Shown here: piece by piece, positions 58,708 to 64,000 of the stretch
How the letters are laid out: every line of letters starts with the position of its first letter
Numbering within the stretch: position 1 is the first letter of the stretch
Origin: an uncultured Bacteroidales bacterium
GTDB lineage: Bacteria > Bacteroidota > Bacteroidia > Bacteroidales > Paludibacteraceae
Reading direction: 5' to 3'
Length of the DNA stretch: 64,000 bases
Assembly: GCA_934692905.1 (NCBI GenBank)
Contig: CAKUUM010000002.1
Location: forward strand, 1 to 64,000
The notes under the pieces: generated by a model
Database searches by the model: none
Told to the model about the DNA's origin: nothing
What the model saw: only the letters and a program-made list of their open reading frames with translations
Program-made: the position numbers and the translations under genes

Positions 58708-59873
58708 CCGAACAGGTTCTTGAAGAAGTTCTTTTTGTCACTGCTACCCGGTTTCACGTTCTCGCTGGTCTTCAACTGCTCTATCATCTTCTTCTCGTCG
58801 CGACTCAGGTGCTCGGGGATATACACGCCCACATTTATCAGCATATCGCCTGTGCCGTATTGGCGTGCGTACTGGTCAATGATAGGCAGACCTTTGCCTC
58901 TCATTCTCAGCACCTTGCCGGGTTGTGTGCCGGGGGTGATGGTAATTTTCGCTTCGCCTTGCAGTGTCGGGATAATCACTTGCCCGCCCAATATCGCGGT
59001 CGGCATATCAAGCAACAGGTTATATACCAAATCGTTGCCCTCACGGACAAAGTCCTTGTGTTCCACCTCTTCTATCAGTACCAGCAAGTCGCCTGGCACA
59101 CCGCCGTTAGGAGCGGCATTACCCTTGCCGTGAACAGGTATCTGCATACCGCCCGACACGCCTGCAGGTATATGAATATCAATCACTTCCTCTGCACGGA
59201 CCACACCTTCGCCGTTGCACTTCGGACACTTGTTCTTGATAATACGCCCCTCGCCGTGGCAGGTCGGGCACTCGTCCTGCACTTGCATCATGCCGAAGAT
59301 ACCACGCTGTGTCCTCACGATGCGCCCCGTACCCTTGCACGTCGGGCACACATCGCCCTGACTGCCGTCTGCACTACCCGTACCATGGCAATCCTGACAG
59401 GGCACTAACTTCTTCACTCTTATCTTTTTGTCCACACCCGTGGCTATCTCCTCCAATGTAACGTGTACGCGCACACGAAGGTCGGAACCGCGGCGCACGC
59501 GCTGACCACCGCCACCGCGTTGTCCGCCGAAGAACGACGAGAAATGTCCTCCGCCGCCCATGCCCCACGACTCGAACAGGTCACCGAACTGCGAGAATAT
59601 ATCCTCCATGTTCATGCCTTGCCCGCCGTTGAAGCCGCCTGCACCGCCCATGCCGGCAAAGCCGTACTGGTCATAACGCTGACGTTTCTGAGGGTCTGAC
59701 AGCACCTCGTAGGCTTCTGCAGCCTCCTTGAACTTCTCTTCTGCCTCTTTATCCCCGGGGTTCTTGTCGGGGTGGTATTGTATCGCCTTTTTACGGTACG
59801 CCTTTTTTATGTCCTCTGCCGACGCGTTCTTGTCCACGCCCAGCACCTCATAGTAATCTCTTTTCTCTGCCAT
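58704..59873 (-). CDS. dnaJ: Chaperone DnaJ
   Basis: 389 residues. J domain with HPD at residues 34-36, a Gly/Phe-rich linker (about 75-115), four zinc-binding repeats ([32 protein letters not shown]; about 157-220) and the C-terminal substrate domains. Stimulates DnaK ATPase and delivers unfolded clients. grpE lies 69 bp upstream. Its stop codon overlaps the start of the next gene (ATGA), unusual for dnaJ. Confidence 0.97.
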   Translation of the reverse strand: MAEKRDYYEVLGVDKNASAEDIKKAYRKKAIQYHPDKNPGDKEAEEKFKEAAEAYEVLSDPQKRQRYDQYGFAGMGGAGGFNGGQGMNMEDIFSQFGDLFESWGMGGGGHFSSFFGGQRGGGGQRVRRGSDLRVRVHVTLEEIATGVDKKIRVKKLVPCQDCHGTGSADGSQGDVCPTCKGTGRIVRTQRGIFGMMQVQDECPTCHGEGRIIKNKCPKCNGEGVVRAEEVIDIHIPAGVSGGMQIPVHGKGNAAPNGGVPGDLLVLIEEVEHKDFVREGNDLVYNLLLDMPTAILGGQVIIPTLQGEAKITITPGTQPGKVLRMRGKGLPIIDQYARQYGTGDMLINVGVYIPEHLSRDEKKMIEQLKTSENVKPGSSDKKNFFKNLFG

Positions 59874-59942
59874 AAGACTTCAATTGCAGTGGTTATACAC
59901 CACGCAACTCTTAATTCTTAATTTTTAATTCTAAATTAGCAA

Positions 59943-60548
59943 TCACTCTCCCACTACCACTTTGGCGAAGCGAATCACTTTGTCGCCCAACTTATACCCC
60001 TTTTGCGTGCAATCGATTATCTTGCCTTTCTTGTCCTCGCCTGCGGCAAAAGTGGTTATCGCCTCATGCTCGTCGGTCGAAAACTCCGCATCCTTGGTCT
60101 CTATCGCGTGTACGTTGTTGTCGCCGAGAAACTTCACGAACTTGTTGTAAATCAAGTCAATGCCGTCGCGTATGGCGGTCACGTCATCCGTCTTCTGCAT
60201 GGCATCCTTGGCACGCTCAAAGTCGTCCACCAGCGGCAGCATGTCTTTGAATATACGCTCGCCGGCGGTCTCCATCAGGTCCAGTTTCTCTTTGTTGGTG
60301 CGGCGGCGATAGTTGTCGAACTCTGCCATCTGGCGCAACTTCAAGTCCTCCAACTCTGCCACACGTTTCTCCAACTCTGCCACTTTGGCTTGCAGTTCCG
60401 CGTCTTCTTCGCGCACTTCAGCGTCCGTAGCACCCTCTATCGACTCTTCCTGAGTAGCCTCCTGCGGCTCCTCTGTCTGCGGGTTTTCCATACTCATTTT
60501 TGTCTCCTCTTGTGCTTCCGCACTATGTTTATGCTTGTTTTTTGACAT
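59943..60548 (-). CDS. grpE: Nucleotide exchange factor GrpE
   Basis: 201 residues. Acidic N-terminal segment (about 1-60), long dimer helix (AELEKRVAELEDLKLRQMAEFDNYRRRTNKEK) and the C-terminal wing (DAEFSTDEHEAITTFAAGEDKKGKIIDCTQKGYKLGDKVIRFAKVVVG). Releases ADP from DnaK. First gene after the promoter at 60699-60730, with a leader of about 145 nt. Confidence 0.97.
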   Translation of the reverse strand: MSKNKHKHSAEAQEETKMSMENPQTEEPQEATQEESIEGATDAEVREEDAELQAKVAELEKRVAELEDLKLRQMAEFDNYRRRTNKEKLDLMETAGERIFKDMLPLVDDFERAKDAMQKTDDVTAIRDGIDLIYNKFVKFLGDNNVHAIETKDAEFSTDEHEAITTFAAGEDKKGKIIDCTQKGYKLGDKVIRFAKVVVGE

Positions 60549-60698
60549 ACAATTACATACTATTAGTTACTACTTTCCTGATAATTCAGTTCCTTTATCT
60601 CAATAAATCTATTCTTTGCGATTTTCGCCGCAGGGGGATGTACACATTTCGTGCCAACGGCTATATGCTGTCAAAATGACAGCCTTTGAATAAGCGTG

Positions 60699-60730
60699 CA
60701 AAGATACTGCTTTTTTCAGACCTGCACAAG
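60699..60730 (-). promoter_or_regulatory. Promoter of grpE-dnaJ and following genes
   Basis: Minus strand: TATCTTTG at 60706-60699 and CTTG at 60730-60727, 20 bp apart. Confidence 0.75.
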
Positions 60731-60773
60731 TGCCTAATGCTTTTTCCAGCCCATGCAAAGGCAAGGGAAAAGC

Positions 60774-60790
60774 GGGCAATGGTATTGCCC
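60774..60790 (-). terminator. Weak terminator candidate after the alpha/beta hydrolase
   Basis: GGGCAAT-GGT-ATTGCCC, a 7-bp stem about 78 nt past the stop; on the minus strand followed by GCTTTTCC. Confidence 0.4.
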
Positions 60791-60868
60791 TACTAAAAAA
60801 CAATATACAAGAACGGGAGATATTAGGAAATAGCGTTTAGAGGATAAGGGTGAGGAAATGGTCGGTTA

Positions 60869-61888
60869 TCAATCCAAGTGGCGGGAATGGAGCCAGTGGG
60901 TGAGGTGGTCGGCGATGGCGGTGTTGTTGAGGTCAGACATCGGGAAGTGGGTATTGCCGTAGATGCCGACCTCGGGCAGGTGGATGACCGTAACATCGCC
61001 GCCCATCGCGTTGAGCATTGCTGCCCATTGGCGCATAAGGTGCAGGCGGCGCATCCATTCGTAAAGTTCGGGGCGCTCGTCGGTGGCAGGGAGATTGTCG
61101 CCGTAATAGATGATGATAGGTATGGTGGTGAACTTGCGGAAGACCTCCAGCGGCACCTCCACGCCTTCGGTCTTGCCCGACAGGGTACGCACATGCCCTT
61201 CGGGCGGCATCTGTCCCTCGGGGAAAGGCACGTTGCTGCCCGGCTCAAAGGCAACAATCGCCCGTATATTGTCCGTCCTGGGCAGCGTGAGCCAGCCGAC
61301 ACCGCCGCCCTGCGAGTGCGTGACGAAGATGGCGGGTCCGATGCTGTCTAACAGCGCAGCGTATGCATCGGCGTAGAGCGACAGGTCGGGCGAACCGATG
61401 GTGGGCGTCATCTGCCGAAAGAACTGGTTGAGCGTCTCTTCGCTCCGATCGAACTGCACGCCGTCGAAATAGTCAGGATAGATGCCGAGGTAGAAACGGT
61501 TGAACCAGACCTCCTCATCGAACTGCGGGGTGAGGGTAACGGTCTCGGTGCTACGCCCTGCATTGCCGCGGCGGGGCTGGTCGACGAGGAAGGTGGTATA
61601 GCCATGGCGGAGAAAGATGTTCTGAAACCCCTCGCGTCCGTCAGGTGTAGTCTCCCATGTCTTGGAGAACTGCCCCACGCCGTGGGCAAAGACCATCGGC
61701 AGCGGGCGGGCGTGGACGGGTCGCTGATAGAAGACATAGGCGTGGTCGCCGTGGTAGGTATGCCCCGCGGAGTCGCGCAGGACGGTGCCGCCGACGGCAA
61801 AACTGCCCTGCTCGGCGATGCGCAACGGGCGTTGGTTGGTGCAAGACATACAAGCAAACAGCAATATAAACAGGATGGGACGGTTCAT
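60869..61888 (-). CDS. Alpha/beta hydrolase, probable lipoprotein
   Basis: 339 residues. Signal peptide with FACMSC (Cys13 or Cys16 as lipid site). The hydrolase core shows VFAHGVGQFSKTW (oxyanion region), TTFLVDQPRRGNAG, the nucleophile elbow THSQGGGVGW, and a late His (GNTHFPMSDLNN). Acts outside the cytoplasm, likely an esterase; substrate unknown. The frame is open far upstream (to 62095) inside the AKR gene, but that part is Arg-rich and not protein-like; ATG 61888 is chosen. 11 bp after the AKR stop. Confidence 0.8.
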   Translation of the reverse strand: MNRPILFILLFACMSCTNQRPLRIAEQGSFAVGGTVLRDSAGHTYHGDHAYVFYQRPVHARPLPMVFAHGVGQFSKTWETTPDGREGFQNIFLRHGYTTFLVDQPRRGNAGRSTETVTLTPQFDEEVWFNRFYLGIYPDYFDGVQFDRSEETLNQFFRQMTPTIGSPDLSLYADAYAALLDSIGPAIFVTHSQGGGVGWLTLPRTDNIRAIVAFEPGSNVPFPEGQMPPEGHVRTLSGKTEGVEVPLEVFRKFTTIPIIIYYGDNLPATDERPELYEWMRRLHLMRQWAAMLNAMGGDVTVIHLPEVGIYGNTHFPMSDLNNTAIADHLTHWLHSRHLD

Positions 61889-61899
61889 AGGATGAGGGG

Positions 61900-63051
61900 T
61901 TATTTCTGTACTTTGGATTCTTGCAGGGCGTCGTAACGGCTGCCCATGACGGGTATGGCGGATACGGCGTCTTCCAGTTGCCGTATGTCGTCTGCGGAGA
62001 AGGCGATGTCGGTGGCGCGGAGGTTCTCTTCGAGGTGCGACAGTTTGGTGGTGCCGAGGATTGGTACGATGAACGGTGCTTTGTGCAGCAGCCATGCCAG
62101 TGCCACCTGTGCGGGCGTGATACCGCGCGTCCTGCCGAAGGCGTTGAGCACCTCCACTATACGGGTGTTGGCGCGTATGGCGTCGGGATGGAAGCGGGGC
62201 AGCGTCTGCCGGTTGTCGTTGTCGGGGTCGAAGCGGGTGTATTCGTTAATCATTCCGCCGAGGAAACCGCGGTTGAGCGGGCTGTACGGTACAAAGCCGA
62301 TACCGAGTTCCCTGCACACGGGCAGCACCTCGCGCTCAACGACGCGGTGCATCAGGTGGTACTCGCTCTGGACGGCGGTGAGGGGGCAGACACGGTGGGC
62401 GCGGCGAATGGTTTCGGCATTGACTTCGCACAGCCCCCAATGGAGAATCTTGCCCTCCCGAATGAGTTCGGCGCAGGTCTCCGCCACTACCTCAATGGGC
62501 GTGTGCGGGTCGATGCGGTGCTGATAGAAGATACCGAGTGTCTCTACCCCGAGGTTGCGGAGCGAGTTCTCGCACACGCGCCTGATGTTGTCGGGCGTGC
62601 TGTCTTCCTCGGTCTTTATCTGTATGCCATTGACGAACTTATGCCCGAATTTGGACGAGACAAACACGCGGTCGGTGTAGCCGCGCAGTGCCTCGCCGAC
62701 AAGTTGCTCGTTGATGTGGTAGCTGTAACTCTCGGCGGTGTCGAAGAGCGTCACACCGCGCTCAATGGCTTCGTGTACAAGGGCTATCTCCTGTTGGCGG
62801 TCGGGGTGTTGGCTGCGGTTGTGGTTGAGCCCCATACAGCCGTAGCCTATGGCGGAGACAGTGAAGGCAGCGGCACCCGTGCCGAGGGTGCGCTGCGTGA
62901 GGACGGCTGCCATACCTGCTGGGAGAGTGCGTACTGCGGAGCGGTGTCCCGTCAGGGCGCGTTCCGCGGCGGCAACTTTGTTCAACGTGGGTTCGATACA
63001 TACCGCGGCACTTGTGGCTGCGGCTACTTTCAAGAAGTCTCGGCGGTTCAT
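61900..63051 (-). CDS. Exported aldo/keto reductase with Tat-type signal
   Basis: 383 residues. N-terminal MNRRDFLKVAAATSAAVC is a twin-arginine signal, so it is probably exported folded with NADP(H). The AKR barrel has the full catalytic tetrad: Asp in LFDTAESYSYHINEQL, Tyr in the same segment, Lys in VFVSSKFG, and His in IFYQHRIDPH. C-terminal cofactor motif VPILGTTKLSHLEENL. Likely reduces an aldehyde or ketone. The hydrolase gene follows in the same transcript. Confidence 0.88.
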   Translation of the reverse strand: MNRRDFLKVAAATSAAVCIEPTLNKVAAAERALTGHRSAVRTLPAGMAAVLTQRTLGTGAAAFTVSAIGYGCMGLNHNRSQHPDRQQEIALVHEAIERGVTLFDTAESYSYHINEQLVGEALRGYTDRVFVSSKFGHKFVNGIQIKTEEDSTPDNIRRVCENSLRNLGVETLGIFYQHRIDPHTPIEVVAETCAELIREGKILHWGLCEVNAETIRRAHRVCPLTAVQSEYHLMHRVVEREVLPVCRELGIGFVPYSPLNRGFLGGMINEYTRFDPDNDNRQTLPRFHPDAIRANTRIVEVLNAFGRTRGITPAQVALAWLLHKAPFIVPILGTTKLSHLEENLRATDIAFSADDIRQLEDAVSAIPVMGSRYDALQESKVQK

Positions 63052-63076
63052 ACTATATCGTTTTTGATTTCGGCGG

Positions 63077-63084
63077 CAAAGGTA
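63077..63084 (-). promoter_or_regulatory. Promoter -7 box for the AKR-hydrolase pair
   Basis: Minus strand TACCTTTG at 63084-63077, about 20 nt before the transcript's ATG region. No clear -33 box at the usual distance. Confidence 0.55.
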
Positions 63085-63231
63085 CGCCATTTCCGCGATA
63101 TAGACGCTACCCCGATTGCAGGAAGGATAACCCGAATTGCGGGAAACAGATTCAGAATGGGGAAAACCGTGACGGTGGAGAATAAACATTTGACCGCCTG
63201 CCTTTTACATAGTGCGGGGGAGTTTTTTCTA

Positions 63232-63263
63232 TTTGCACACGTGTAAAAAATATAGTACCTTTG
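63232..63263 (+). promoter_or_regulatory. Promoter of the AAA ATPase gene
   Basis: TTTG at 63232-63235 and TACCTTTG at 63256-63263, 20 bp apart. Confidence 0.85.
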
Positions 63264-63275
63264 CGCTTGAAATGA

Positions 63276-63307
63276 TTGCGAAAAAAATCGCAACGAAAAA
63301 AATCGCA
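63276..63307 (+). repeat. 15-bp direct repeat with hairpin, just before the ATPase start
   Basis: CGAAAAAAATCGCA occurs at 63279-63292 and 63294-63307. The first copy can form the hairpin TTGCGA/TCGCAA (63276-63293). Lies in the 5' leader, ending 2 bp before the ATG; possible operator or translational control site. Confidence 0.5.
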
Positions 63308-63309
63308 GT

Positions 63310-64000
63310 ATGAAAAATCCTTTCAAATTCGGTACAATCGTTGAAAATGAGTACTTCACCGACCGCGTTAGTGAGTTGGCTGCCATTTGCCAAACGATGG
63401 ATAGCGAGAACCACCTGATACTCATCAGCCCGCGCCGTTTCGGCAAATCAAGTTTGGTGCATAAGGCGGTCAAACAGATAGGGCGTCCGTACATATTCCT
63501 CAACCTGCAGAAAGTGGTGAGTGTTACGGACTTTGCGGCTGCAATCCTCAAAGAGGTGTTCAAACTGCACCCTTGGGAGAGGTTGAAACATCAAATGCAG
63601 CATTTCCGAGTGGTTCCCACCATATCCGCCAACCCGATGACACAGGGAATAGATGTGTCTTTTCAACCGATGCAGGACGAAACCGTGGCTTTGGAGGATG
63701 CCCTCGCGCTGTTGGAATCAGTCAGCACTGAAAAGCAGAAGTTGATTGTTATCTTCGATGAGTTTCAGGAAATTATGGGGCTGTCGAAAGGGATAGATAA
63801 GCGGCTGCGAGCCATTCTGCAAGAACAACAGCGTATCAATTATATCTTTTTAGGCAGCCAAGAATCGATGATGACCGAGATTTTCGAGCGCAAGAAATCA
63901 CCATTTTATCATTTCGGCAAACTGATGATCTTGCCTAAAATCCCTTATGATGATTTCTACACCTATCTGCAGGAGCGTCTTCAACCGGTAGCAGACGGGC
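63310..64000 (+). CDS. AAA ATPase (archaeal-type ATPase domain), truncated by window edge
   Basis: First 230 residues of an ATPase. KFGTIVENEYFTDR at the start, Walker A SPRRFGKSS (about 40-48) and Walker B IVIFDEFQEI (about 148-157), then FLGSQESMM (sensor-like). This matches the archaeal ATPase/AAA_14-like group of STAND-related proteins, often present in several copies in Bacteroidales and of unknown role. The DNA-binding or nuclease-like C-terminus, if any, is outside the window. Confidence 0.8.
   Translation, partial: MKNPFKFGTIVENEYFTDRVSELAAICQTMDSENHLILISPRRFGKSSLVHKAVKQIGRPYIFLNLQKVVSVTDFAAAILKEVFKLHPWERLKHQMQHFRVVPTISANPMTQGIDVSFQPMQDETVALEDALALLESVSTEKQKLIVIFDEFQEIMGLSKGIDKRLRAILQEQQRINYIFLGSQESMMTEIFERKKSPFYHFGKLMILPKIPYDDFYTYLQERLQPVADG

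Larger units (their letters stand above)
60549..60868. other. Intergenic region with grpE promoter
   Basis: No gene seen. Holds the grpE promoter, a small hairpin GCTGTCA-AAA-TGACAGC (60667-60683) just after the predicted start, and the hairpin at 60774-60790. No CIRCE element was found. Confidence 0.6.

Noticed and set aside
60549..60868. CIRCE/HrcA operator before grpE
   Set aside because: No TTAGCACTC-N9-GAGTGCTAA-like inverted repeat; only a small unrelated hairpin.
60869..62095. Hydrolase frame extended to 62095
   Set aside because: The extension is Arg/His-rich out-of-frame sequence of the AKR gene; the lipoprotein signal begins at 61888.

Overview
The window comes from a Bacteroidales-type bacterium (phylum Bacteroidota). 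Three lines of evidence agree. Fifteen promoters carry the Bacteroidota -7 box TAnnTTTG; fourteen of these also have a TTTG-like -33 box, thirteen of them at exactly 20 bp spacing and one at 19. Many products belong to families typical of the order: NigD-like lipoprotein, DUF5606, DUF4254, Porin_10-type porin, BspA-like leucine-rich repeat protein, and an ECF sigma factor coupled to a beta-barrel protein. The translation/transcription core is arranged in the usual way. No insertion sequence, phage, CRISPR array or integrase was seen.

Layout. 1-295: truncated phosphohexomutase. 296-1234: intergenic, with a tandem 11-bp repeat array and a strong non-coding RNA candidate (709-939) that has its own promoter and terminator. 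1235-4981: a possible uracil-DNA-glycosylase-like protein and a large secreted leucine-rich repeat protein. 5210-6914: a two-gene module of a small putative regulator and a membrane-anchored Ser/Thr kinase. 7133-20762: a housekeeping block on the minus strand, in transcription order tRNA-Thr(TGT), tRNA-Tyr, tRNA-Gly, tRNA-Thr(GGT), tuf, tRNA-Trp, secE, nusG, rplK, rplA, rplJ, rplL, rpoB, rpoC. 20763-30038: mostly minus-strand accessory and envelope genes (lipoprotein, Dabb protein, M13 peptidase, ECF sigma plus anti-sigma/beta-barrel fusion, NigD-like protein, and an operon of DUF5606, Nif3-like and zinc-ribbon proteins). 30297-37645: plus-strand GH57 glycosidase, porin, ClpA-type unfoldase, thioredoxin, tRNA-Arg and the primary sigma factor. 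37831-43972: a minus-strand locus of VTC-domain polymerase, DUF4956 membrane protein, DUF2490 protein, Cthe_2159-like carbohydrate-binding lipoprotein and a helix-hairpin-helix/beta-barrel protein. 44186-50163: SpoIID protein, Na+/solute symporter, then DUF4254, GT9, LPS-kinase-like and GT2 genes. 50078-60548: a minus-strand run grpE, dnaJ, two outer-membrane proteins, LtaS-like sulfatase-fold enzyme, two GT4 glycosyltransferases and an O-antigen ligase/polymerase. 60869-63051: AKR and alpha/beta hydrolase pair. 63310-64000: truncated AAA ATPase.

How the genes work together. The housekeeping block makes RNA polymerase, ribosomal stalk proteins, EF-Tu and the tRNAs it delivers. The primary sigma factor that should read the TTTG-N20-TAnnTTTG promoters is encoded in the same window. 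The 46991-58707 region looks like a surface-glycan assembly locus (sugar transfer, sugar phosphorylation, polymerisation or ligation, and a phospho-substituent transferase). Its minus-strand half is translationally chained behind dnaJ. The 37831-43972 locus resembles known VTC/DUF4956/Cthe_2159 surface-polymer clusters.

The most unusual structure is a set of short intergenic arrays with an exact 11-bp period, close to one helical turn. One family occurs three times, each copy with five units and shared flanks. Two other loci have different unit sequences but the same period.
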